The notes beneath the pieces were generated by a model, which saw only the letters and a program-made list of their open reading frames with translations, did no database searches and was not told where the DNA came from. Both the position numbers and the translations under genes were made by a program. A stretch of 64,000 nucleotides of DNA from UBA4742 sp002403895 (GTDB taxonomy: Bacteria > Actinomycetota > Acidimicrobiia > Acidimicrobiales > Acidimicrobilacustridaceae): assembly GCA_036823295.1 (NCBI GenBank), contig DAISGD010000008.1, forward strand, positions 17,772-81,771, written 5' to 3'. Below are positions 16,775-25,275 of this stretch, in pieces (within the stretch, counting starts at the first letter, position 1; each line of letters opens with the position of its first letter).

Positions 16775-18439
16775 CTAGATGACGGGGGTCTCGATGTAGC
16801 GGCCGAAGACCTCGGCCAGCGTCGCCATGATCTCGCCCTCAGTGGCGTAGGTGCGGACCGCGTCGATGAGCGCAGGCATGAGATTCACGTCGGGCTGGGC
16901 GGCATCGGCCTGCACGCGGGCCAGTGAGGCCCGCACCGCGGCGTCGTCGCGGTCGGCCTTGACCATGCCAAGCCGCTTGATCTGCTGCTGCTCCTGCTCG
17001 GCGGTGATCTGCAGGGTCTCGAGTGACGAGTCCTCGTTGCCGTCGGTGAAGGTATTTGCCCCCACCAACACCCGCTCCCCGCGGTTGAGCTGGCGCTCGA
17101 ACTGGTAGGCCGAATCGGCGATCTCGCCTTGGAACCATCCGTTGTCGATCCCGGCGTGCACCCCTTCGAGGACGGACCCGTCGCCAAGGCCGAGCAGGTG
17201 GGCGAAGATCACCTCGGCCTGGGCCTCGAGCTCGTCGGTGAGCGACTCGACGAACCAGGACCCACCCAGAGGATCGGCCACGTTGGTCACCCCGGTCTCG
17301 AAGGCGATGACCTGTTGGGTGCGCAGCGCTATGCGGGCCGCCTTCTCGGTGGGCAAGGCGAGAGCCTCGTCCATCGAGTTCGTGTGCAGGCTCTGGGTCC
17401 CGCCGAGCACGCCGGCCAGGGCCTCGATGGCGGTGCGGGCGATGTTGACCTCCGGCTGCTGCGCGGTGAGCGACACGCCCGCGGTCTGGGTATGGAACCG
17501 CAGGGTGAGGGAGCGCTCGTCGGTAGCTCCGTAGCGGTCCCGCATCCAGCGGGCCCAGATGCGCCGGGCGGCCCGGTACTTGGCGATCTCCTCGAAGAAG
17601 TCGATGTGGGCGTTGAAGAAGAAGCTGAGCCGGGGGGCGAAGTCGTCCACCGCCAGACCGGCCGCCTGGGCCAGTTCCACGTAGGCGAAAGCGTTGGCCA
17701 GAGTGAAGGCGAGCTCCTGCGCTGCCGTCGAACCCGCCTCCCGGATGTGGTAGCCCGAGATCGACACCGGGTGCCATCGGGGCATCTCGGCGGCGCAGAA
17801 GCGGATGGTGTCGGCCACCAGCCGCATCGACGGGCGAGGTGGGAACACGAACTCCTTCTGGGCCTGGTACTCCTTCAAGATGTCGTTCTGGAGGGTCCCG
17901 CCGAGTCGGGCTCGGGGCACGCCGGTCTGTTCGGCCACGGCCACGTACATGGCAAAGATGACGGCAGCCGGAGAGTTGATCGTCATCGAGGTGGTGACCG
18001 ACCCGAGGTCGATGTCGGCGTAGAGGTCCTCCATGTCGGCCATCGTGTCGATCGCCACCCCGCACTTGCCCACCTCGCCCTCGGCCACCGGATCGTCACT
18101 GTCGCGCCCCATCAGGGTGGGCAGGTCGAACGCCGTCGAGAGCCCGTCCCCGCCGGCCGCAAGCAGATCCCGGAACCGCTGGTTCGTGTCGGTGGCCGTC
18201 CCGAAGCCGGCGAACATCCGCATGGTCCACAACTTGGATCGGTACATCGAGGCGTACGGGCCCCGGGTGTACGGGTACTGCCCGGGCCATCCGATGCGCT
18301 CGACGAAGTCACTCGCGTCGGCGGTGTCACCGCCGGGCGGTCCGTAGAGCGCGTCGACCGGCATGCCCGACATCGTCTCGAACGGGACCTCGCGCTGCTC
18401 GGCAGCCGCAAAGGCCTCCTGCCACTCCTGGACGCCCAT
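16775..18439 (-). CDS. B12-dependent acyl-CoA mutase large subunit, isobutyryl-CoA mutase-like
   Basis: A 554-residue mutase substrate-domain subunit (TIM barrel). It lacks a C-terminal B12-binding domain, so it needs a small cobalamin subunit that is not in the window. Aligned without gaps to the Propionibacterium methylmalonyl-CoA mutase, whose key residues are Tyr89, Arg207 and His244, it has Phe76 (in WTMRMFAGFG), Gln194 (in KEYQAQKEF) and His231 (in SISGYH). Phe plus Gln is the published fingerprint of isobutyryl-CoA mutase (IcmA), not methylmalonyl-CoA mutase. The conserved CoA-contacting Arg82 is Lys69. It should rearrange isobutyryl-CoA and n-butyryl-CoA or a similar acyl-CoA. The MeaB GTPase at 4040-5014 is a likely partner. 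Confidence 0.9.
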   Translation of the reverse strand: MGVQEWQEAFAAAEQREVPFETMSGMPVDALYGPPGGDTADASDFVERIGWPGQYPYTRGPYASMYRSKLWTMRMFAGFGTATDTNQRFRDLLAAGGDGLSTAFDLPTLMGRDSDDPVAEGEVGKCGVAIDTMADMEDLYADIDLGSVTTSMTINSPAAVIFAMYVAVAEQTGVPRARLGGTLQNDILKEYQAQKEFVFPPRPSMRLVADTIRFCAAEMPRWHPVSISGYHIREAGSTAAQELAFTLANAFAYVELAQAAGLAVDDFAPRLSFFFNAHIDFFEEIAKYRAARRIWARWMRDRYGATDERSLTLRFHTQTAGVSLTAQQPEVNIARTAIEALAGVLGGTQSLHTNSMDEALALPTEKAARIALRTQQVIAFETGVTNVADPLGGSWFVESLTDELEAQAEVIFAHLLGLGDGSVLEGVHAGIDNGWFQGEIADSAYQFERQLNRGERVLVGANTFTDGNEDSSLETLQITAEQEQQQIKRLGMVKADRDDAAVRASLARVQADAAQPDVNLMPALIDAVRTYATEGEIMATLAEVFGRYIETPVI

Positions 18440-18504
18440 CGTGCCAGTATCGTCGCAACTCGTTCCGGCTGCACCGGGATCCTTGTCCTCAAGGTCTCGG
18501 CCCC

Positions 18505-19416
18505 ATGACCGATGATCTCCTGCATGAGGCGGGGGTCGCCACGCCGATCTATACCGGCACCTCCAGCGACGCCTGGGTCGCGGGAGACTACGACGGCGAC
18601 GGCAAATGGGAGCCGGCCGTCTTGAACGGGTGGACCTGGCAATCGTCGAAGCTCGCCGCTCCCATCACCTACCGCCCCGCCGGTTTTCCCAGCGCGGCAC
18701 CCGCCTACCCCACCTGGCCTCCCTTCGGCCAGGGACCATCAAACGGCGTGCTGCCCGTTCCGGCCGACTACGACGGTGACGGCAAGACCGACCCGGCCTA
18801 CTACTCCGTGGTCGACGGCACCTGGTGGCTCTCGACCCAGCCCTCGCCGGTCAGCTTCGGCATCCCGCCCACGGCGACCGGCAACCTCGACTGGGACGTG
18901 CCCGTCCCGGCCGACTACGACGGCGACGGCAAGGCCGACGTGGCCATCTACCGACCCACCGACTCGACGTTCCACGTGCTGCCCAGCAGCGGCGGCCCGG
19001 AGCAGGTCACCCAGGTCGGCCCGTCGGCGGGCCTCCCGGTACCGGCCGACTACGACGGCGACCACAAGGCCGACCCCGCCATCGCTTCCGTCGACGGCAC
19101 CCGCTGGTACCGGGCCGGGTCGATCGTCCCGTTCCAGACGTTCACCGTGACGGACGTCGACCCCCCCGTTCCCGTCCCGGCTGACTACACCGGCGACGGC
19201 CGGGCCGACGCCGCCCTCATGCACCTGTCGGCCACGGCGACCCTGGAGGTCGCCGGTCTCGGGGTGGTGGCCAGCGCCGGCGCGCCGGGCTACGTCAACA
19301 CCCCCGCCCTGCCCGCCGGGGTGCTGGACAACATCGTGAGGCTGACCTTCTACGACCAGTGCATGCACTTGGCGTACTGGCACACGAAGTACCCGACGTA
19401 CTGCCCGCCCAGCTGA
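18505..19416 (+). CDS. FG-GAP/VCBS-type calcium-binding repeat protein
   Basis: A 303-residue protein with at least five repeats centred on DYDGDGK or a variant (GDYDGDGKWEPA, ADYDGDGKTDPA, ADYDGDGKADVA, ADYDGDHKADPA, ADYTGDGRADAA), each preceded by VPVPAD or similar. The Asp-rich loops resemble Ca2+-binding loops of integrin-like beta-propeller blades. Such proteins are nearly always extracellular, yet no signal peptide follows the ATG at 18505, and the frame upstream (open to about 18440) shows none either; the 65-base gap to the divergent mutase gene leaves little room. Either export is unconventional or the 5' end has been lost. The C terminus ends in YPTYCPPS. Confidence 0.8.
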   Translation: MTDDLLHEAGVATPIYTGTSSDAWVAGDYDGDGKWEPAVLNGWTWQSSKLAAPITYRPAGFPSAAPAYPTWPPFGQGPSNGVLPVPADYDGDGKTDPAYYSVVDGTWWLSTQPSPVSFGIPPTATGNLDWDVPVPADYDGDGKADVAIYRPTDSTFHVLPSSGGPEQVTQVGPSAGLPVPADYDGDHKADPAIASVDGTRWYRAGSIVPFQTFTVTDVDPPVPVPADYTGDGRADAALMHLSATATLEVAGLGVVASAGAPGYVNTPALPAGVLDNIVRLTFYDQCMHLAYWHTKYPTYCPPS

Positions 19417-19623
19417 TACCGCCCCTCGACCTTCGGGTGCCAGCGGGCTTTCGCTGCGCTAGTGGTCCGTCGCTCAAACAGCGAGGGAGGTACTGCCCGG
19501 TCGCGGCGTCGCCCATAACGAGCGCGGATCGGGCAATCTGAACCACCGGATTTGTGTTCGTTCGGGCGCCGTGGGAAATTGAGCACCTTCGGGCCAGGAC
19601 GGCCCTGCGACATCGGGAGGGAA

Positions 19624-20103
19624 ATGTTGAGATCGTTGAAGTCACGCGTCGGGATGCTTGCACTCACCGCCATGATCGTGGGCGCGCCAGTCGTTCTCGC
19701 CGGACCGGCGGTCGCCGACGGCGTCTACCACTCGAGCCACTACAACCTCACGGCCGTCAACGCAGCTCCGCTTCGCAGCGGCTTCGTCGAGAACATCCAC
19801 GCGAACGGGCCAACCGTTTACGCCCATGAGCAGTACGTCCTGAACGGGGCCGCGCCGAATACGACGTACCACGTGGTCCTGATGATCTTCCCCGGCGACA
19901 CGACGTGTTCGGGCACACCGGCGGTCACGATTCCGACAGCGACAATTCAAACGAACGCCGCTGGCAATGGAGTCGCGTACCACGTGTTCACCCCCGCCGA
20001 CGCTAACGGCCTGCACGGCGCCACCGTGGGCGGGTTATGGACCGTCTCCGCAGGCAGTTCGCCCGACTACCAGACCGGGTGCGCGACCATCGTCTTGGAC
20101 TGA
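19624..20103 (+). CDS. Small secreted protein of unknown function
   Basis: A 159-residue protein with a clear Sec signal peptide (KSRVGMLALTAMIVGAPVVLA, cleavage likely after AVA near residue 31). The mature part is rich in Thr, Val and Ala, with AAPNTTYHVVLMIFPGDTTC and a second Cys near the end (GCATIVLD), suggesting a beta-sandwich with one or two disulfides. GGGAGG lies just before the ATG at 19624, which fixes the start. I do not recognise the family. The 207 bases before it hold no other gene. Confidence 0.75.
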   Translation: MLRSLKSRVGMLALTAMIVGAPVVLAGPAVADGVYHSSHYNLTAVNAAPLRSGFVENIHANGPTVYAHEQYVLNGAAPNTTYHVVLMIFPGDTTCSGTPAVTIPTATIQTNAAGNGVAYHVFTPADANGLHGATVGGLWTVSAGSSPDYQTGCATIVLD

Positions 20104-20257
20104 GCCGGATTTTCGGGGCTCGGCTTCGGTCGGCCCCCAGAACCGCGACTACGGCCATACTTCTAGGAGACGCCACGACGGAAGCGCGCCATATCTGCCG
20201 ATCTGCTCGCACCTCCCGGAGCGTCTGCCAGACACACCACTAGTAGCTTGTGCGGCC

Positions 20258-21247
20258 ATGACGACCTCTCAGCCCGACCGCAACCTCGCCCTCGACATCG
20301 TCCGGGTGACCGAAGCGGCGGCCATGGCCGCGTCCCGGTGGATGGGGCGGGGTGACAAGGAAGGCGCCGACGGGGCCGCGGTGGACGCCATGCGCATCAC
20401 CCTCCAGAGCGTGCCCATGGACGGCATCGTGGTGATCGGTGAGGGCGAGAAGGACGAAGCCCCCATGCTGTTCAACGGCGAGTTCGTGGGTGACGGCGCG
20501 GGCCCCGCCACCGACATCGCGGTGGACCCGGTGGACGGAACCACCCTCACCGCCAAGGGACGGGGCAACGCCCTGGCCGTCATCGCGGTGAGCGACCGGG
20601 GGACCATGTTCGACCCGGGTCCGTGCGTCTACATGGAGAAGATCGCCGTTGGTCCCGAATGCGCCGGGGTCGTCGACCTCAACAAGTCCGCCACCGAGAA
20701 CCTGCTGGCCGTGGCCGAGGCCAAGGGCGAGTCGGTTCGCAACGTGACGGCAGTGATCCTCGAGCGAGATCGCCACGACGACCTCATCGCCGAGGTGCGT
20801 GAGGCCGGGGCGCGCATTCGACTGATCCCCGACGGTGACGTCGCCGGCGCCATCTCCACGGCCTGGCCCGACTCCGGCGCCGACATCCTGTTCGGCATCG
20901 GGGGCACGCCCGAGGGCGTGATCAGCGCGGCGGCGCTCAAGTGCATGGGCGGGGAGATCCTCGGCCGGCTCTGGCCCCGCCATGACGAGGAGCGGGCCGC
21001 CGCCATCGCCGCCGGCTACGACCTCGATCGGGTGCTCACCACCGACGATCTCGTGGGCGGGGACAACTGTTTCTTCGCCGGCACCGGCATCACCGACGGC
21101 GAGCTACTCAAAGGTGTCCACTACGACCGCCACGGCGCCACCACCCAGTCGCTGGTGATGCGGTCGCGGTCCGGCACTGTGCGCATGATCAACGCCCGCC
21201 ACAACCTGTCGAAGCTGGGCGCCTTCAGCGCCATCGAGTTCGATTGA
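20258..21247 (+). CDS. glpX: Class II fructose-1,6-bisphosphatase
   Basis: A 329-residue GlpX-type phosphatase that converts fructose-1,6-bisphosphate to fructose-6-phosphate, the gluconeogenic step; actinobacteria commonly rely on this class. Metal-binding motifs are intact: VVIGEGEKDEAPM and DIAVDPVDGTTL, followed by GGTPEGVISAAALKCMGG and RLWPR. The ATG at 20258 begins a typical N terminus (NLALDIVRVTEAAAMAASRWMGRG); the frame is open upstream into the preceding secreted-protein gene but that is not coding. Its 3' end overlaps the convergent SDR gene by 23 bases. Confidence 0.96.
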   Translation: MTTSQPDRNLALDIVRVTEAAAMAASRWMGRGDKEGADGAAVDAMRITLQSVPMDGIVVIGEGEKDEAPMLFNGEFVGDGAGPATDIAVDPVDGTTLTAKGRGNALAVIAVSDRGTMFDPGPCVYMEKIAVGPECAGVVDLNKSATENLLAVAEAKGESVRNVTAVILERDRHDDLIAEVREAGARIRLIPDGDVAGAISTAWPDSGADILFGIGGTPEGVISAAALKCMGGEILGRLWPRHDEERAAAIAAGYDLDRVLTTDDLVGGDNCFFAGTGITDGELLKGVHYDRHGATTQSLVMRSRSGTVRMINARHNLSKLGAFSAIEFD

Positions 21248-22070
21248 CGCCCGACAATCGTCCGCGGTCGCTGAGAGTGCCCGCCGCCCGGCCCATGATC
21301 CAGCGCTTCGCACTGCGGGGCAACGGCGTAGTCACCCCGGCGATGAGCTTGTAGCCCAGCCCGGGCACCACCAGCGCACGGCCGGCGGCGGCCCCCGCCA
21401 ACCCGGCCTCGGCCACCGACTCAGCCGAGGTCCAGGCGAAGCCGGGGACTCGGTCTTGACTCCCGCCGGTGGCCCCCTGGAACTCGGTGCGGGTGTAGCC
21501 CGGGCACAGCGCGGTGACGGTGACCCCCGACCCGCGGACCTCCTCGTGCACCGCCTCGCTGAAGCTGGTGACGAACGCCTTGGAGGCACCATAGGTGGCG
21601 TTGCCCGGTGAGGGCTGGTAGCTCGCCATCGACGAGACGTTGAGCACTGCCCCGCGTTCCCGATCGATCTGGCCGGGCAGCACGGCCCGGGTGAGGCGAA
21701 CCAGGGCCACCACGTTGACAAGGATCTCGTGCTCCTCGCCGTCGCTGGGCAGGGTGGCAAACGCTCCGCTGGTACCGAGGCCGGCGTTGTTCACCAACAG
21801 GTCGACCGGTCGATCCGAATCAGCCAGCCGCTGCTCGACGCGGGCCAGCTCACTCCCATCGGCGAGGTCGGCGGCAAGCACCTCCACCTCGGTCCCGTGG
21901 GCCCGGCCCAGCTCGGCGGCCAGGCGACCGAGCCTGTCCGCCCGGCGGGCCACCAGCACGAGATGACCGACGCCGTGGCCACCCAGCAGCCGGGCGACGG
22001 CCTCCCCGATGCCGCTCGAGGCGCCGGTGACGAGTGCGGAGTCCCAAGGCAGGCCGTCAGGCAGAGTCAT
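21225..22070 (-). CDS. Short-chain dehydrogenase/reductase
   Basis: A 281-residue classical SDR. The cofactor motif TGASSGIGEAVA is at residues 15-26, NNAG lies at about 91-94, the catalytic Ser is in NVSSMASYQ and the YxxxK pair is YGASK. A basic RR after the third strand (LVARRADRL) suggests NADP(H). The C-terminal part is longer than minimal SDRs and hydrophobic (ALVVPGLGYKLIAGVTTPLPR), as in members that act on lipids or sterols. Substrate unknown. It overlaps the end of glpX convergently. Confidence 0.9.
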   Translation of the reverse strand: MTLPDGLPWDSALVTGASSGIGEAVARLLGGHGVGHLVLVARRADRLGRLAAELGRAHGTEVEVLAADLADGSELARVEQRLADSDRPVDLLVNNAGLGTSGAFATLPSDGEEHEILVNVVALVRLTRAVLPGQIDRERGAVLNVSSMASYQPSPGNATYGASKAFVTSFSEAVHEEVRGSGVTVTALCPGYTRTEFQGATGGSQDRVPGFAWTSAESVAEAGLAGAAAGRALVVPGLGYKLIAGVTTPLPRSAKRWIMGRAAGTLSDRGRLSGVNRTRWR

Positions 22071-22108
22071 GCCTGCACGCTAGTGATGCCCGCAGGGTCG
22101 AAAGGGAT

Positions 22109-22699
22109 TCAGCTGAGAAGCCGCACCACCACGTCGAGCACCACGATCGAAAATGCCAAGCCGACCTCGAAGATGGCGGCGAACACCGCGAGACCCACGG
22201 CGATGAGGAACGGGACGCTGACCAGTCGCAGCAGCGAGCCGTAGCCGGGCAGGTCTCGGTGGGTCTCGAGCAGCAACCGACCCGCCTTCCCACTGTCGCG
22301 GATAAAGCCGTGGCGGCCCTCGGTCGGACCGGTGCGCCGCGACTCCGCCACCAGATCGGCAAGCTCCGAGGCATGACCCTTGGCCACGTCGGGTGAGCGG
22401 CGCAGCCACTCGGGCAGCGCCAGTGCCTCGCGCAGCGCACCCTGGAACAACCACAACATGACCGGCGCCGGGACGAGCACGGCCACCACCACCACCAGGA
22501 ACACGCCGGCGGCGGCCGACGGCACCCCGTGGCTCAGCACGGTGGCAACGATGACCACGATGGCGATAACCGACGCGACGGCCAAGACCCGGACTGCGCC
22601 GACCAGGCGCCGAGCCAACGGCACCAGCCGCTGGAGCACGGCGATCACGGACCGACCCCCCTGAATGGCATAGCCCATGGGTTGTCCCATACCTCTCAT
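22109..22699 (-). CDS. Integral membrane protein of unknown function
   Basis: About 196 residues if begun at ATG 22699 (a GTG at 22708 is also in frame). Three membrane segments can be seen: VLAVASVIAIVVIVATVLSH, AGVFLVVVVAVLVPAPVMLW and a C-terminal FLIAVGLAVFAAIFEVGLAF. Between them is a polar helix-rich stretch with LPEWLRRSPDVAKGHASELA. I do not recognise the family. It follows the SDR gene on the same strand order but is separated by 38 bases, so cotranscription is possible. Confidence 0.7.
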   Translation of the reverse strand: MRGMGQPMGYAIQGGRSVIAVLQRLVPLARRLVGAVRVLAVASVIAIVVIVATVLSHGVPSAAAGVFLVVVVAVLVPAPVMLWLFQGALREALALPEWLRRSPDVAKGHASELADLVAESRRTGPTEGRHGFIRDSGKAGRLLLETHRDLPGYGSLLRLVSVPFLIAVGLAVFAAIFEVGLAFSIVVLDVVVRLLS

Positions 22700-22772
22700 T
22701 GTGCCCACAGATCCGTCCCAACCGGCGCCGGAGGGCCTTGGGTCTGAGTCGCGTGCTCCCGACGCGCCAAGG

Positions 22773-22795
22773 GCGGGCCGGTTGGGCCGGCCCGC
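22773..22795. terminator. GC-rich hairpin downstream of the lectin-domain gene
   Basis: Arms GCGGGCCGG (22773-22781) and CCGGCCCGC (22787-22795) are perfectly complementary with a 5-base loop. It lies 28 bases past the stop of the large secreted protein gene read on the minus strand. There is no U-tract, as is common for high-GC actinobacterial terminators. Confidence 0.65.
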
Positions 22796-22823
22796 TCCTG
22801 TTGCGTTCGACTGGCCGTCAGGC

Positions 22824-25178
22824 TCAGTTGATGGTGGTGACGACGTTGTAGACCGAGTGGAAGTCGGTCAGGAGCCCGGTCGACGAACCGAACCCGATGA
22901 ACACGCTGGGCGGGAGGGCCAAGGTGCCGGTGAGCACCGTGGTGCCGTTGACGGCCACCGACGTGACCCAGCCGCCGGCCACGGTCACCTCGACGTGGGT
23001 GATGACCTTGGCGCTGGAGTTGCGCAGCGGCGTCGAGGGCAGATCGGCCTGCTTCGTGTAGTACACGCCGGGCACCGGCCCGGTGAGATGGGAACCGTTG
23101 ACGAAGCCGACGAAGTTGCTCGAGATGTCGCCCCCGTTCTTGTACGTGTCGAGGCTGACCCCGACACCGGGAATGGCCTGGAGGGCGTCACCGCCGACGC
23201 CCAGGTAGCCGCCGAACTGGCCGACCGAGGTCGCCGTCGCGCCCTTGGACGCGTCCCCGAAGAAGAGGACGACGCCGTCCGCGCCGGTTCCCAGGCCCAT
23301 CTTGACGTCGAAGCTGATCTTGCGGATGTTCGTCGATGGCTGGGCCACCGGGAAGAACGCCGTGCCGGCCTGTTGGGTCGGACCGGCCTGGGTGAGGGCC
23401 GCCTCGCAGAAGGACCCGGCCGTGGCCGAGCCGTTGAGCTGCCAGGCGCCCACGCAGCCCGTCGGCTTCTGCGGGAAGTTCACCTTCACGTGCACCGTGG
23501 CCGTCGAGGTCCGGGCCACCGCGTCGGTGACGGTGTAGGTGAACGACAGCGGACCCGCATAGCTGGAGCTGGGGGTGAATGTCAGCGATCCATCAACGGC
23601 GACGTTGACCGTGGCCCACGGGGTCGGCTGGGTGAAGCTCGTCACCGTGAGGCCCGTCCCCGTGTCGTTGCCCAGCACACCGGGTGCGGCGACCGACAGC
23701 GGCGTGTTGTAGGCGGTGCTGTAGGAGTCATCGGTGGCCACCGGGGCGGGCGGCAGCCCGACGGTGAGGGCCACCGTCGCGGTGGCCGTGTGGCCGAAGC
23801 CGTCGGTGACGGTGTAGGTGAAGCTGTCCTCGCCCCAGTACGTCGAGGCCGGAGTGTAGGTGTACGACCCGTCCGACGCGATGGAGACCGAGCCGTGGCT
23901 CGGGTTGGTGTGGCCGGTGACGTGGTTACCCGTCCCGGTGTCGTTGGCCAGGACGCCCGGTGCCGGCACGACCAGCGCGGTGTTGAACGGGGTGCTCCCG
24001 GTGTCGGTGTTGGCGACGACCGCGCCGGGGATGAACACCGTGGACGAGTTGAAGCTCAGCTGGACGGCGCTGGCGCCCGACGCGGCCGGGAGGCCGAAGC
24101 CGGTGTTGACCGCGTTGCACAGCGTCTGGCTGCTGTCAGCCAGCGTCCAGGTGGCGGGCGACACGGTCGTCCCCGCCGCCGCGCTGAGCGTGACGGTGGA
24201 CGTGTTCGTGAACGTCTTGATCTGCGCCGTCAGGTCGGTGCCGCTGGGGCCCGCCCCGAAGATCGTCACCGAGCGGCCGACGTCAGTCGACTTGAACGGG
24301 GCGCTGGAGTCGGTGAAGACCGCCGAACCGGATGTTGCGGCGCCGGTCGTGCGGGTGACCACGCCGACGGGCACCATGGCGGGCACCGCGTAGATGTTGG
24401 AGGTGAGGGTCACCGCTCCGGTGCTGGTGTTGTAGGCCACCGGCGCCACGGAGATGGCGCCACCGTTCGTCGCGTTCGCCGCGTCCGAGCTCAGATCCAT
24501 GGAGATCTGGGAGGCGCAGTCGATGTGGAAGAACGCCTGCTGGAGCTCAAGCTGCCAGTTGACGTGCAGGTTGACCAGGCCCGTCGCCGGGTTCAGCGTG
24601 CCGGTGACCGGGCTGGTGGCGGCCGGGACGATCGTGAGGGCGCCGCCGGTCGCCGCGTACACGTAGGACTTGGGGAACACGAAGCTGGCCGCCGGGATGG
24701 CGACGTTGCCGTCCTTGTCGACCGTTCCGGTACCGGTGATGTAGGCCCGCGGCTGGTTGCCGGCCGCGATCTCGCTGTCGTCCTGGGCCGCGGTGAACCC
24801 GCCACCGGCGTTGCACTGGGCATCGACCGGTGTGGCCGGGATCACCCCGTGGCTGGCACCACCGTCGAAGTCGATGTTGGTGTCCTGCGCCTTGGTCGGA
24901 TCGTCCACCGCGACGTCGTTGTTCACGCCGTCGTTGCACTGGGTGGGCGTGGCCGTCGACGGCAGCACGGTGTTCTTGCCGGCGAGGTCGAGGAACCCCC
25001 CGCCGTTGGCGGTGAACGTCGACGAGCCCGGGTTGTTCACGACATCGCCGGCACCGGCCCAGGCCGAGCCGGCGAAGAACACCGAGCTGACCAACATGAC
25101 CGGCACGGAGAGTGCAGCCGCGAGCCGCGCCCGCTTTGGCGCACGCCTACGTTCCGACAGCTTGTTCAAGGCCTTCAC
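22824..25178 (-). CDS. Large secreted protein with Ig/cadherin-like repeats and a C-terminal L-type lectin domain
   Basis: A 784-residue exported protein. A Sec signal (RLAAALSVPVMLVSSVFFAGSAWA read in two parts) ends near residue 41. Residues 42-390 are a unique beta-rich region. Two repeats of the tandem Ig/cadherin type follow, each with PGVLxNDTGTG and DGSxTxTPxSxY...FTYTVTD (about 395-480 and 485-565). The end (about 585-784) has ISFDVKMGLGTGADGVVLFFGD and FIGFGSSTG, the pattern of bacterial legume-lectin-like domains, so carbohydrate binding is likely. GTG at 25178 is given; a TTG three codons later is better spaced from GGAGGTGA. A palindromic operator lies upstream. Confidence 0.85.
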   Translation of the reverse strand: MKALNKLSERRRAPKRARLAAALSVPVMLVSSVFFAGSAWAGAGDVVNNPGSSTFTANGGGFLDLAGKNTVLPSTATPTQCNDGVNNDVAVDDPTKAQDTNIDFDGGASHGVIPATPVDAQCNAGGGFTAAQDDSEIAAGNQPRAYITGTGTVDKDGNVAIPAASFVFPKSYVYAATGGALTIVPAATSPVTGTLNPATGLVNLHVNWQLELQQAFFHIDCASQISMDLSSDAANATNGGAISVAPVAYNTSTGAVTLTSNIYAVPAMVPVGVVTRTTGAATSGSAVFTDSSAPFKSTDVGRSVTIFGAGPSGTDLTAQIKTFTNTSTVTLSAAAGTTVSPATWTLADSSQTLCNAVNTGFGLPAASGASAVQLSFNSSTVFIPGAVVANTDTGSTPFNTALVVPAPGVLANDTGTGNHVTGHTNPSHGSVSIASDGSYTYTPASTYWGEDSFTYTVTDGFGHTATATVALTVGLPPAPVATDDSYSTAYNTPLSVAAPGVLGNDTGTGLTVTSFTQPTPWATVNVAVDGSLTFTPSSSYAGPLSFTYTVTDAVARTSTATVHVKVNFPQKPTGCVGAWQLNGSATAGSFCEAALTQAGPTQQAGTAFFPVAQPSTNIRKISFDVKMGLGTGADGVVLFFGDASKGATATSVGQFGGYLGVGGDALQAIPGVGVSLDTYKNGGDISSNFVGFVNGSHLTGPVPGVYYTKQADLPSTPLRNSSAKVITHVEVTVAGGWVTSVAVNGTTVLTGTLALPPSVFIGFGSSTGLLTDFHSVYNVVTTIN

Positions 25179-25230
25179 CTCCGTAGAAGTCGCTCATTGC
25201 CCGCGCCCGACCACAGAATGAGCGATTGAA

Positions 25231-25244
25231 AACGAGCGCTCGTT
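25231..25244. promoter_or_regulatory. Perfect 14-bp palindrome, TetR-type operator candidate
   Basis: AACGAGCGCTCGTT (25231-25244) is a perfect palindrome 53 bases upstream of the large secreted protein gene and 31 bases downstream of the P450 gene. Its form and length match operators of TetR-family repressors. No TetR gene is adjacent; the nearest in the window is at 40584-41225 and appears to have its own operators of a different sequence. Confidence 0.6.
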
Positions 25245-25275
25245 CTACCACAAATGTGGGGCCGTCCTACGTCGG

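Noticed and set aside
16839..18065. 408-codon open frame inside the mutase gene
   Set aside because: Arg/Gly/His-rich shadow of a gene whose active-site residues all align.
18505..19416. CRISPR-like or tandem-repeat DNA in the Asp-rich repeats
   Set aside because: The repetition is at protein level (DYDGDGK loops) with unequal spacing; it is coding, not an array. No CRISPR array was found in the window.
22677..25229. 850-codon plus-strand open frame opposite the lectin-domain gene
   Set aside because: Gly/Arg/His-rich translation typical of an antisense frame in GC-rich DNA; the minus-strand gene has a signal peptide and recognisable domains.
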